A DNA stretch of 43,654 nucleotides from Planctomycetaceae bacterium (GTDB taxonomy: Bacteria; Planctomycetota; Planctomycetia; Planctomycetales; Planctomycetaceae). Location: the NCBI GenBank assembly GCA_019636285.1, contig JAHBXV010000047.1, positions 1-43,654 on the forward strand, written 5' to 3'. A model generated the notes under the pieces. The model was not told the origin of the DNA and made no database searches. It saw only the letters and a program-made list of their open reading frames with translations. Position 1 is the first letter of the stretch; each line of letters begins with the position of its first letter. The position numbers and the translations under genes were made by a program. Of this stretch, positions 31,714-39,426 are shown piece after piece.

Positions 31714-34305
31714 TCACGGCGCGGGTCGCGATCGCTTCTTTCGCCCGGAAGCCGGTTCGCTCGCGACACCAGCCTCTTTTTCCAGCCGGGCCTGCAATCG
31801 CCGAACGCGATCTTCGAGTTTTTCGCTGGTCAGCTTCTCCCGCAGCCGGTCGACCAGAAGAGGAAAACCAAGCGGTGACGGCCGGACGAGGTCAACGTGC
31901 CGCAGCGTCGCCGCCCGCATGCGGGCGAGTGTCCGGCGCAACCGCTCGGCTTCCAGTTGCAAGACCAGCACTTCTCGGTTGGCCTGAGCCAGCAGCGGAT
32001 TGTTCGGATCAAATTCGCGAAAGACATCGAACAACAACCCCGTCGAAGCCTGCAACTGCCGGGCGGTCTTTCCGGCTCCGGGAAACCCCTGAAAGACCAG
32101 ACCGGCGATACGGGCGATGTCGCGAAACTGCCGCTTCGCCAGCTCCGCCGAGTTCAGGCTCGCGGCAACGTCGTCCTCCAGATTGACCTCGGAGAAAAGC
32201 CCCTCATCAATCGCCCCAAGGATTCCCGAGTCGCGATCGGACAACAGCTCGAATCCGTAATCGTTGATCGCGAAGCTGAATGTAATCGGCTGCCGTTGCG
32301 AGAGTCGATAGGCGAAAAGATTCGCCAGTCCTTCATGCACAAGCCGTCCCTCGAACGGGTAAACAAACACATGAAAGCCGTCGCGGGTCTGGACTCGCTC
32401 CACCAGAATTTCATCCTCGGCTGGCAACAATGACCATTCCGCCTGCAACTCCAGAATCGGACGGACCGCTTCCATCTCCGGTCCATCGAAGCGCCCCTGC
32501 CGAGCCTCGTTGAGCCGATGGCGAACCGCGCGAGCCAGTTCCGTCGACAGCGGCATTCGGCCGCCCTGCCATCGCGGAACCTGCCCGGATGACTTTCTCG
32601 CGGGACGCACATAAGCCCGCATTTCATGGATCTTGATCAGTTCAACGGGCTTCCCGGCGAAGAGAAACACATCCCCCGGCCGCAGCCGTGCGATGAAGGA
32701 CTCTTCCACGGTCCCCAGTCGACTTCCGCGCAGATACTGCACGGTCATCGCGGCGTCGCTGCTGATCGTGCCGATCGACAAGCGATGGCGGCGGGCCACC
32801 TGGGGCTCGATCACGCGAAAGACCTCGTCGACCCGTTCCACCCGGCGATAGTCGGGATAGGCGCGCAACGTCTCGCCGCCGCGATGCACGAAGTCGAGCG
32901 CCCATTCCCAGTCTTCACGCGACAGTTCGCGAAACGCGTGCGACTGCCGTACCTCAGCCAGCAGTTCTTCCTCCCGAAATCCGCCGCCGAGCGCGATTGT
33001 CACCAGATGCTGGGCGAGGACATCGAGCGACTGTTCCAGCGGCACCCGCGATTCAATCTTGCCCTGCTGCACCGCGTCGCGCGTCGCGGCGAACTCGATC
33101 AGTTCCAGGGCATGCGTGGGAACGCACAGAACTTCGCTGACGGCTCCGGGTTGATGCCCGCTACGGCCAGCCCGTTGCAAAAGTCGAGCCGCACCTTTGG
33201 GACTGCCGATCTGCAAGACACGTTCCACCGGGCTGAAGTCGACCCCCAGGTCGAGGCTCGACGTACAGACCACGCAGCGCAGCGTCCCCCCTTTGAGCCC
33301 CGCTTCCACCCAACGGCGCAAATCGGGATCGAGCGACCCGTGATGCAGAGCCATGAGCCCCGCCCACTCCGGCCGCGCCGCGAGAATGGCCTGGTACCAG
33401 ATTTCCGTCTGCGAGCGCGTATTCGTGAACACCAGCGCGCTGCGGCAGGCATCAAGCTCGGTGAGCACATTCTGCAGGAGATGAATCCCCAGATGCCCCG
33501 CCCACGGAAAACGCTCCACGGTCGCGGGAATCAGCGAGCGAATGCGCAGCTCTTTCTCGACATGCCCGGTGACGATGCGCCCAGCCGCCGCGCCGGACTT
33601 CTCGGCCGCATTGCCCAGCAGCACCGCGAGCGACTGTTCGAGATTCCCCAGCGTGGCCGACATTCCCCAGATGCGAACATCCGGCTTCCAGCGCCTGAGG
33701 CGTGCCAGGGCCAACTCCGTCTGCACGCCCCGTTTCGTTCCCAGCAGTTCGTGCCATTCATCGACGACAATGCAGCGCAAGTTGGCGAATTGGGCCTGGC
33801 CGTCCGTTCGCGTCAGCAGCAGCGACAGGCTTTCCGGCGTCGTGACGAGCACCGTCGGCAACCGTTCCCGCTGGCGAGCCCGAACCGACGCCGGGCTGTC
33901 GCCGGTCCGCCGTTCGACGATCCAGTTGAGATTCAGCGCGGGCAGCGGAGCGCGCAACGACTCCTCCGTGTCGGCGGCCAACGCACGTAGCGGGGTGATC
34001 CAGAGAACCGTCAACAGTTCCGCGCGACGAGAACTGGTCGACGCCCCAGGCTGCGCGAGGGCCTCAATCAACGGCCCGCCCCAGGCGGCATATGTCTTTC
34101 CGGTACCGGTCGTGGCATGGACCAGGCCCGACTCCCCCGCCAGATACGCCTGCCAGACGTCCTTCTGAAAGGCGAACGGCTGCCAACCTTGCTGCCGAAA
34201 CCAGTCGAGCCAAGGCGCGGCCTGAACCGGCAGGTCATCCGGACTTGCCGGTTTCGCTGGGGATGCCGAAGGATTTTTGGGCTTGGACGCCGTCGCGCGT
34301 TTCAT
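31714..34305 (-). CDS. Lhr-like DEXH helicase (ligase-associated DNA-damage-response type)
   Basis: This 863-residue superfamily 2 helicase resembles the Lhr-core/ligase-associated DEXH helicases, which unwind DNA 3' to 5' in DNA repair. From the ATG at 34305, the Walker A is ATTGTGKT (64-71), the DEXH box DEWH is at 182-185, MSATLG follows (motif III), and the second RecA domain ends with LQRAGRSGHQPG (motif VI). A DUF4 (DEAD/H-associated) region follows: SIGTISSD, FLFAGKPVELIKI and FVYPFEGRLVHEGLANLFAYRL. The upstream frame (to 34485) adds 60 residues without family similarity, so I use 34305. The metallophosphoesterase gene at 34359-34895 lies just upstream in the same direction, so the two may form a unit. 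The usual partners (DNA ligase, exonuclease) are absent here. Confidence 0.93.
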   Translation of the reverse strand: MKRATASKPKNPSASPAKPASPDDLPVQAAPWLDWFRQQGWQPFAFQKDVWQAYLAGESGLVHATTGTGKTYAAWGGPLIEALAQPGASTSSRRAELLTVLWITPLRALAADTEESLRAPLPALNLNWIVERRTGDSPASVRARQRERLPTVLVTTPESLSLLLTRTDGQAQFANLRCIVVDEWHELLGTKRGVQTELALARLRRWKPDVRIWGMSATLGNLEQSLAVLLGNAAEKSGAAAGRIVTGHVEKELRIRSLIPATVERFPWAGHLGIHLLQNVLTELDACRSALVFTNTRSQTEIWYQAILAARPEWAGLMALHHGSLDPDLRRWVEAGLKGGTLRCVVCTSSLDLGVDFSPVERVLQIGSPKGAARLLQRAGRSGHQPGAVSEVLCVPTHALELIEFAATRDAVQQGKIESRVPLEQSLDVLAQHLVTIALGGGFREEELLAEVRQSHAFRELSREDWEWALDFVHRGGETLRAYPDYRRVERVDEVFRVIEPQVARRHRLSIGTISSDAAMTVQYLRGSRLGTVEESFIARLRPGDVFLFAGKPVELIKIHEMRAYVRPARKSSGQVPRWQGGRMPLSTELARAVRHRLNEARQGRFDGPEMEAVRPILELQAEWSLLPAEDEILVERVQTRDGFHVFVYPFEGRLVHEGLANLFAYRLSQRQPITFSFAINDYGFELLSDRDSGILGAIDEGLFSEVNLEDDVAASLNSAELAKRQFRDIARIAGLVFQGFPGAGKTARQLQASTGLLFDVFREFDPNNPLLAQANREVLVLQLEAERLRRTLARMRAATLRHVDLVRPSPLGFPLLVDRLREKLTSEKLEDRVRRLQARLEKEAGVASEPASGRKKRSRPAP

Positions 34306-34358
34306 GGATGAATTGTAGCGCTCGCACCAACCACTTCGAGAGCCCCCCAACAGGCCAG

Positions 34359-34895
34359 TCATCCGAGGGAATTCGCGATCACTTCCGGAGGCTCCCGAAT
34401 GCCGCTTCGGTCGACCAGGACTTCCAGGCTCGCGGTTCCGGTCTCGGTGTCGTAGTAGCCAACTGTCGCGCGACCGGTCACCCAACCGCCAAGTTCGCCC
34501 GGATTGATGAGCAACCTGCCGAATTCATCGCGATGGACACGCGCCTTGTGCGTGTGGGCGTAGATGATGGCATCGTAGGGAGAGTCGTCGTTCCCCATCT
34601 GCCGGAGCATGTGAGTCACCAGCAGTCGCCGCCCGCCGATCCGGATTCCGAGAGGCCCTTCGCCAATTTCTCCCATCAGGCCGAACCCCGCCGCGACTCC
34701 GGGTCGGTTCCCCTCGTTGTCGCCAAAGCAGCCGACCGCCGGGCATGTCAGGCCGCGCAGCGGTGGAACCGCGATCGACGACACGAGATCTCCGGCGAAC
34801 ACCACCAGGTCGCACGATCGTTCGCGAAATCGCGCGACGGCGAGCCGAATGTTGTCGAGATGATCGTGTGAGTCGGCGAACAAACCAATCAGCAC
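34359..34895 (-). CDS. YfcE/MJ0936-type metallophosphoesterase
   Basis: This 178-residue calcineurin-like phosphoesterase resembles the small YfcE/MJ0936 phosphodiesterases, which hydrolyse phosphodiesters with two metal ions. From the GTG at 34895 the metal ligands are FADSHDHLDNI (Asp8, His10), FAGDLVSS (Asp36), FGDNEGN (about 57-63), VTHML (His95) and YAHTHKARV (His114, His116). The usual GN(H/N/C)D motif here reads GDNE, a variation at the second-domain ligand. The start is supported by GGGAG eight bases upstream of GTG; a longer frame begins at 34934. The helicase gene follows after 53 bases on the same strand. It is not the typical PdeM endonuclease of ligase-associated loci. Confidence 0.88.
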   Translation of the reverse strand: MLIGLFADSHDHLDNIRLAVARFRERSCDLVVFAGDLVSSIAVPPLRGLTCPAVGCFGDNEGNRPGVAAGFGLMGEIGEGPLGIRIGGRRLLVTHMLRQMGNDDSPYDAIIYAHTHKARVHRDEFGRLLINPGELGGWVTGRATVGYYDTETGTASLEVLVDRSGIREPPEVIANSLG

Positions 34896-35088
34896 GCAAG
34901 AGACTCCCGTTCCACCGGACCGCGTCACGCGCATCTCGCGGAACGCTTCACCCCGGCCACCGATTCTGACAAGCTAATGAAGTCTGCTGGGACGATGCCA
35001 GTGCGTGAACACCGTCGCGAATCGACGCAAGTCGAGAAGCGCGCCAGTTGAACGACAACAATCGCGATTTTAGCGAGGAGATACCGCC

Positions 35089-35883
35089 GTGCCGCTTCTG
35101 GAACTGAATGATCGATCGTTCTTCGTGCGTCAGGAAGGATCGGGGCCCGTTCTGGTTCTTCTCCACGGGTTTCCGCTCGACCACTCCATGTGGGATGACC
35201 AGGTTCGCAATTTGCGAGACGACTACACCGTCATCGCGATTGACCAGCGGGGATTCGGCCGCAGCCGCGGAGTCGATGACGTCACAACCATGGACGACTT
35301 CGCGGATGACCTGAACACGATCCTCGAGGAACTCGGCGTCACGGAACCCATCATCCTGGCTGGTCTGTCGATGGGGGGGTACGTCTCGTTCGCGTTTCTT
35401 CGCAAGTATGCCTCGCGCGTCTCGGCTCTGATTCTCTGCGACACCCGTTCCGTGGCCGACACGCCCGAAGCCGCTGAAAAACGCCGCGAACTGGCCGACA
35501 AAGTGCTCACCGAAGGCGCCCAGATTGTCGCCGTGGCGATGCTTCCCAAGCTGATCTCGAGCGCGACGCGCGAAGACCTCCCACAAGTGGTCGACGCCCT
35601 CCGGAACGTCATGCTGTCCACGCCCCCCCGCTCGATCGCCGCCGCCCTGCGAGGAATGGCCGATCGCCCCGACGTGACCGCGGAACTCGGCAATATCACG
35701 ATTCCCACCCTGGTCCTCGTCGGCGAACACGACGAGATTTCGTCGCCCGACGAAATGCGCGAACTGGCGAGCAAAATTCCAAACGCCCAGTTCGTCATCG
35801 TTCCCAAATCCGGCCACATGACCACCTGCGAAAACGCGCCCTTCGTGAACGCGAAGATCCGGGAGTTTCTGAAAGCGAGATGA
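35089..35883 (+). CDS. Alpha/beta-hydrolase fold protein
   Basis: A 264-residue alpha/beta hydrolase with the complete catalytic triad: nucleophile Ser94 in GLSMGG, Asp215 in VGEHDE and His243 in KSGHM. The oxyanion-loop HGFPLDHSMW is at about 26-35. The length and sequence fit a small serine esterase/lyase of the 3-oxoadipate enol-lactonase-like type, but the substrate cannot be deduced. The start is GTG at 35089, preceded by a good Shine-Dalgarno (GAGGAG, eight bases). There is no signal peptide, so it is cytoplasmic. A repeat element begins directly at its stop codon. Confidence 0.93.
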   Translation: MPLLELNDRSFFVRQEGSGPVLVLLHGFPLDHSMWDDQVRNLRDDYTVIAIDQRGFGRSRGVDDVTTMDDFADDLNTILEELGVTEPIILAGLSMGGYVSFAFLRKYASRVSALILCDTRSVADTPEAAEKRRELADKVLTEGAQIVAVAMLPKLISSATREDLPQVVDALRNVMLSTPPRSIAAALRGMADRPDVTAELGNITIPTLVLVGEHDEISSPDEMRELASKIPNAQFVIVPKSGHMTTCENAPFVNAKIREFLKAR

Positions 35884-36083
35884 GGGATCAGGAATCAGCC
35901 GTCAGGAATCAGTAAGACAGCTTTCAGGGATCAGGAATCAGCAAGACCATGTTCCTCATTCTTCCCGACACCTGATTCCTGACTACTGATGCCTCCCCCG
36001 CTTTCCGCTGGCTGCTCGCGGCTGGCTGCTGGTTGCTTGCCCCTCTTCGCCGATCCCTGATTCCCTGACGGCTGACCCCTCCC
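35883..36083. repeat. Second long repeat of AGGGATCAGG / CAGGAATCAG words
   Basis: The left part has GAGGGATCAGGAATCAG, CAGGAATCAGTAAGACAG and AGGGATCAGGAATCAGCAAG; the right part has the complement (CCTGATTCCTGACTACTGAT, GGCTGCTCGCGGCTGGCTGC, GATCCCTGATTCCCTGACGG). It shares its vocabulary with 30303-30490. It ends two bases before the start codon of the gene at 36086, so it forms the leader or the 5' junction of that gene. Confidence 0.8.
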
Positions 36084-36085
36084 TC

Positions 36086-37492
36086 ATGCCCCAACCCGTC
36101 GTCTTGCTCAATGTTGTCGGCCTGACACTCGACATGCTCGGGCCGAATGCCCCCAACCTTTCGCGGCTGGCGAAAGAGGGGTTTGCCCGGCCGATGTCGG
36201 GCGTGCTTCCCGGCGTCACCTGCTCGGCTCAATCGACGATTCTCACGGGAACGCTGCCGCGCGAACACGGCATCGTGGCGAACGGCTGGTACTTTCGCGA
36301 TCTCGCCGAAGTCTGGCTGTGGCGGCAATCGAATCGCCTGGTTCATGGCGAAACCATCGCCGACGCCGGCCGCAAGCGCGACCCCTCCTACACCGCCGCG
36401 AAGATGTTCTGGTGGTACAACATGGGGGCACGCGTCGAGTACTCGATGACGCCGCGCCCGAGTTACCCGGCGGACGGCCGCAAGATTTTCGATTCGTACA
36501 GCCAGCCGCCGGAACTGCGCGACCAGTTGCAGAGCGAACTGGGGACATTCCCCCTCATGCGGTTCTGGGGGCCGGGAGCGGATATCTCCAGCTCCCGCTG
36601 GATCGCCTCCGCCTCGATCGACGTGATGCGGCGGCATCGGCCATCGCTCACCATGATCTACCTGCCGCATCTCGACTACAACCTCCAGCGTCTTGGCCCC
36701 GACGACCCTCGCATCGCGACCGACATTCGCGAGGTCGATACGGAAGCCGGTCGCGTGATCGACGCCGCCCGCGAACTGGGGATGGAGGTCGTCGTCGTTT
36801 CAGAGTACGCGATCACTCGCACGACGACGCCCGTTCACATCAACCGGGCGCTGCGCGAAGCCGGTTTCTTGCAGGTTCGCCGCGAGCCGCTCGGCTGGGA
36901 AACGCTCGACTGTGGACTGTCGCGGGCGTTCGCCGTTTCCGATCATCAGGTGGCACACGTTTACATCGACCGGCGCGACGACATCGAGCCGGTTCGCCAC
37001 TGTCTGAAAACGCTGCCCGGCGTCGATCTCGTTCTGGATCGTCGCGAGCAGGCGGAGTTTGGAATCGACCACGAGCGAAGCGGCGAACTCGTCGCGGTCG
37101 CCGCCCCCGAGCACTGGTTCACCTATTATTTCTGGCTCGACGACCGCCTGGCCCCGGACTATGCCCGGACCATCGACATTCACCGGAAACCAGGTTACGA
37201 CCCGGTGGAACTCTTTGTCGACCCGGCCCTGCGGTGGCCTCAATTGAGAATTGCGCACCGCCTCTTGAAGAAATTTCTTGGCTTTCGCTACTACATGGAC
37301 ATCATAGGGTTGGATGCAACAATTGTACGGGGAAGTCATGGTCGGCTCCCCTCACCCGGACGCGAGACCGCCGAGGCCCCGGTCTTCATTTCCTCCCATC
37401 GGTCGATCGAAGCCGATGAGATTGCCATGACCGACGTTAAGCATCGGGTGTTACAGCTTCAGTTTGGCAGCCAGACTGCCGGATCGGCCTAA
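36086..37492 (+). CDS. Alkaline-phosphatase-superfamily protein (nucleotide pyrophosphatase/phosphodiesterase type, EboF-like)
   Basis: A 468-residue protein of the type I phosphodiesterase/nucleotide pyrophosphatase group. The catalytic Thr is probably Thr45 in LPGVTCSAQSTILTGTLPRE; HGIVANGWYFRD, EVWLWRQSN, LPHLDYNLQRLGPDD and SEYAITRTTTPVHINRAL follow, and DHQVAHVYI and FTYYFWLDDRLAPDYA are near the C-terminus. Metal-binding Asp/His are at HGI, LDY and DHQ. The pattern strongly resembles the EboF/phosphodiesterase of the ebo (eustigmatophyte/cyanobacterial) operon as I recall it, but no eboA-E genes are nearby. No signal peptide is visible. The start is ATG at 36086, immediately after the repeat, without a good Shine-Dalgarno. 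Confidence 0.88.
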   Translation: MPQPVVLLNVVGLTLDMLGPNAPNLSRLAKEGFARPMSGVLPGVTCSAQSTILTGTLPREHGIVANGWYFRDLAEVWLWRQSNRLVHGETIADAGRKRDPSYTAAKMFWWYNMGARVEYSMTPRPSYPADGRKIFDSYSQPPELRDQLQSELGTFPLMRFWGPGADISSSRWIASASIDVMRRHRPSLTMIYLPHLDYNLQRLGPDDPRIATDIREVDTEAGRVIDAARELGMEVVVVSEYAITRTTTPVHINRALREAGFLQVRREPLGWETLDCGLSRAFAVSDHQVAHVYIDRRDDIEPVRHCLKTLPGVDLVLDRREQAEFGIDHERSGELVAVAAPEHWFTYYFWLDDRLAPDYARTIDIHRKPGYDPVELFVDPALRWPQLRIAHRLLKKFLGFRYYMDIIGLDATIVRGSHGRLPSPGRETAEAPVFISSHRSIEADEIAMTDVKHRVLQLQFGSQTAGSA

Positions 37493-37524
37493 GTGCGAGT
37501 CACTTCTTCGAGTTCCCCTCAGCC

Positions 37525-38397
37525 ATGTCGATTGGTCATATCCCGCCGACCAGCACCGGAACGACGGCAACACCGTCGGCCGAGATTCGCTCGTCCGCTG
37601 GAAGACCTGTGTGGCTTCGTCAGAGGGATACCGGTTCATCGCCCCCTCCCCTGCCCGAGATCCGTATCGCCCCTCAAGATCATCCTGCAGGGTCGGCCGA
37701 CAAGGGAATAGGTCTGTTCGCCGCCATCGTCTCGCTCGATTTTCTCCGAGGGGCCGCGACCTCGCTGGTGCTTCACGTCGCGGTTCTGGGATCGCTGGCG
37801 CTGGTCGTCTATAAAGTCGCCCCGCCCGAGTTTTTCTCGATCGTGGCGCTGCCGCCGACCGCCAACGAACAGTTGGGCTTTACGGACTCGCTCGACTCCA
37901 AGCTGGACACTGGACAAGATTCGGCTTCGTCGTATGTGACTCCCGTCGACATACTCGCCGCCGACTCGGTCCGCGCGGCCGATGAACTTCTCAAAGCATC
38001 GGTTGGCGAAGGAGGCGAAGAGAGCGGTGTCGGCGAAATGGACGGCGACATTCAGCCCAGCGTCGCGGTCCCCGAACATGCCGTCACCAAGGGAAGTTTC
38101 TCCGCCTGGACGGTCCCCGAAGACCCCGAACCCGGCATGCCCTATCGAATCGTGATCCAGGTCCGCCTGCCCGACAAGATCGAGGTCTACCGGCCAGCCG
38201 ACCTGCGCGGCATGGTAATTGGAACGGACGGCTATCGCCAGACGATCTACATCCGCAATCGCGAGCCCGTGCCGGTTGTTGATAACACGGTGCAGTTTGA
38301 ACTCCGCGTACCCGGAGCATCCAAGCTGGTGCGTGACACCATTCGCGTGGAATCACGCATCCTGCGCGAAAAGCAGGTTCTCGAGATCGTCTTTTAG
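37525..38397 (+). CDS. Single-pass membrane protein of unknown function
   Basis: I do not recognise this 290-residue protein. It has a cytoplasmic-type, Pro/Ser-rich N-terminal part (about 1-60), one transmembrane helix (about 78-98, AATSLVLHVAVLGSLALVVYKV) and an external acidic region (about 100-190, Asp/Ser/Glu-rich). A beta-rich C-terminal domain of about 100 residues follows: YRIVIQVRLPDKIEVYRPADLRGMVIGTDGYRQTIY and FELRVPGASKLVRDTIRVES. It is 32 bases downstream of the EboF-like gene and so may be co-transcribed with it. The start lacks a strong Shine-Dalgarno. The C-terminal part could be a periplasmic scaffold or sensor domain. A module A repeat begins 24 bases after its stop. Confidence 0.72.
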   Translation: MSIGHIPPTSTGTTATPSAEIRSSAGRPVWLRQRDTGSSPPPLPEIRIAPQDHPAGSADKGIGLFAAIVSLDFLRGAATSLVLHVAVLGSLALVVYKVAPPEFFSIVALPPTANEQLGFTDSLDSKLDTGQDSASSYVTPVDILAADSVRAADELLKASVGEGGEESGVGEMDGDIQPSVAVPEHAVTKGSFSAWTVPEDPEPGMPYRIVIQVRLPDKIEVYRPADLRGMVIGTDGYRQTIYIRNREPVPVVDNTVQFELRVPGASKLVRDTIRVESRILREKQVLEIVF

Positions 38398-38420
38398 CGC
38401 GTTCTCGCGGCTGAATCTTC

Positions 38421-38497
38421 GTGTGCCACTGGCTCTGCCAGTGTGTCTTACGCGGAACAGCCCTCGTCGGGTGTGCCGACAGAGCCGGTGGCACTCA
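38421..38497. repeat. Module A repeat pair after the membrane-protein gene
   Basis: GTGTGCCACTGGC-TCT-GCCAGTGTG (about 38421-38445) is followed by an inverted, diverged copy ending GGTGGCACTC (about 38468-38497). It starts 24 bases after the stop codon, the same distance as the copies at 2287 and 3325. The rest of the 360-base gap 38398-38757 has no gene I can support. Confidence 0.7.
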
Positions 38498-38612
38498 GCC
38501 GAAGCTTTAAGTCAGTCAGTAGTGCGCTCGCGCGATCCTCTTCCAGCACGGCATCCACGAACCCGGCCGAATCGCGGGAACCAGCAGATTCGTATCGGAA
38601 TTCCTTGAGCTT

Positions 38613-38688
38613 CCGTCAAAACCTAGTTGGCGGCTCGGAAACCCCTGCGAGTTCAGGAAAGTTTCGGACGTCCAGAGGGTTTTGACGG
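38613..38688. repeat. Inverted repeat 5'-CCGTCAAAACC
   Basis: CCGTCAAAACC (38613-38623) and GGTTTTGACGG (38678-38688) are perfect 11-base inverted arms with a 54-base loop. They lie 69 bases beyond the stop codon of the small minus-strand gene (38758). They may be a regulatory or terminator-type element; the loop is large. Confidence 0.45.
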
Positions 38689-38757
38689 TGCTACTTAGCA
38701 TTCCGAGTTGTTCCTCGGTGACAACCGGAGAAACAAGACGGGCCGTTGCGAACAGCG

Positions 38758-38943
38758 CTAGCGAGGTTTGATGGGTGACTCGGAATCCTTGCGAGACATC
38801 TCGTCGAGAACAACCGGGTGCCAGCTACGGTCACGCTCCGAAACAGGGAGATAGTGCCGACGAGCCCAGGCACGTAACCGCATTTCTTCAATCGGGTCGA
38901 TCTCTCGGATCGCTGTGGGGCCCGCGGTGGAAATGACGGCCAT
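38758..38943 (-). CDS. Small conserved-looking protein, 61 aa
   Basis: This small gene is well supported by translation signals: AAGGAGG at 38951-38957 (on the minus strand) lies seven bases before the ATG at 38943, the best Shine-Dalgarno in this window. The 61-residue protein (MAVISTAGPTAIREIDPIEE...) has the core LRAWARRHYLPVSERDRSWHPVVLDEM and a basic/acidic tail. The W-x-R-x-x-Y-x-P...R-x-W-H-P-V-V-L-D-E-M pattern looks like small, recurrent proteins in planctomycete genomes, to my recollection. There is no signal peptide. It is divergent to the DUF1549/1553 operon; the shared promoter region has an inverted element. I do not know its function. Confidence 0.78.
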   Translation of the reverse strand: MAVISTAGPTAIREIDPIEEMRLRAWARRHYLPVSERDRSWHPVVLDEMSRKDSESPIKPR

Positions 38944-38992
38944 TGGCCAACCTCCTTCTACTGCGCTGTCGACTCTCGAATTCACAAAGAAC

Positions 38993-39021
38993 CCTCTAAC
39001 ACAACCGGTTGTGCCTGTCAA
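38993..39021 (-). promoter_or_regulatory. Putative promoter of the 61-aa gene with a palindrome in its spacer
   Basis: On the minus strand TTGACA (39016-39021) is separated by 17 bases from TAGAGG (38993-38998). The spacer carries the perfect palindrome CACAACCGGTTGTG (39000-39013), centred between the two hexamers. That position is typical of a repressor or activator operator. The -10 box is only 3 of 6. Confidence 0.5.
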
Positions 39022-39064
39022 AAACTTGCGGAAGACCGGGCAAACCCTCATTGCACAGAGGTTG

Positions 39065-39073
39065 TGTTAGAAT
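39065..39073 (+). promoter_or_regulatory. Extended -10 on the plus strand, sharing the element GGTTGTGTTAGA
   Basis: TGT-TAGAAT (39065-39073) is an extended -10 (5 of 6 in the hexamer) pointing toward the DUF1549/1553 operon, with no clear -35. The 12 bases GGTTGTGTTAGA (39060-39071) are the exact inverse of 38995-39006, so each divergent promoter has the same sequence over its -10 region. Confidence 0.45.
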
Positions 39074-39349
39074 TTCAAAGAACAGCGGCCGTTTGGTGTC
39101 GCGAAACATCGGCACCGGCCGCACCTCCGATGATAAATTGTCAAGCCAAAACCGCAATTCTTTTCCCGAGAATTTTCCCGAATTCCTCGCCCACTAATCG
39201 ATCGGGAAAACTGCCGACTTCAGAGAGACGGGGAAAACTGGTTCGGAACCATCAATCGCGTCGATTCTCACCTCTCGTCGGCCCGCCAAACGCCCGATTT
39301 CTTGCCCCCTGCGAATCCCAGCGGCCTTCTCCGACCGATCTCTTTCCCG

Positions 39350-39378
39350 TTGCTCGACGCATAGACGTTCGTTAATAT
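39350..39378 (+). promoter_or_regulatory. Possible promoter for the DUF1549/1553 operon
   Basis: TTGCTC (39350-39355) is separated by exactly 17 bases from TAATAT (39373-39378), about 50 bases before the start of the operon. The -35 has 3 and the -10 has 4 of 6 consensus bases. It is the best candidate close to the gene. Confidence 0.4.
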
Positions 39379-39426
39379 CTAGGCTGCGAAGCGCTCCCGC
39401 CGGATTCCTCCCTCCTCCAACCGGTC

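Larger units (their letters stand above)
38944..39426. other. Divergent regulatory region before the DUF1549/1553 operon
   Basis: A 483-base gap between the 61-aa gene (minus) and the DUF1549/1553 gene (plus). It holds the palindrome and inverted repeats at 38995-39071 and at least one downstream promoter candidate (39350-39378). The region is AT-richer than the neighbours, mainly at 39060-39200. I see no coding sequence beyond the shadow frames. Confidence 0.55.

Noticed and set aside
32626-33990. 454-residue plus-strand open frame opposite the helicase gene
   Set aside because: Antisense shadow; the helicase motifs on the minus strand are decisive.
38516-38701. Possible 61-residue minus-strand frame just downstream of the small gene
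   Set aside because: No ribosome-binding site, overlaps the inverted repeat at 38613-38688, and no recognisable features.
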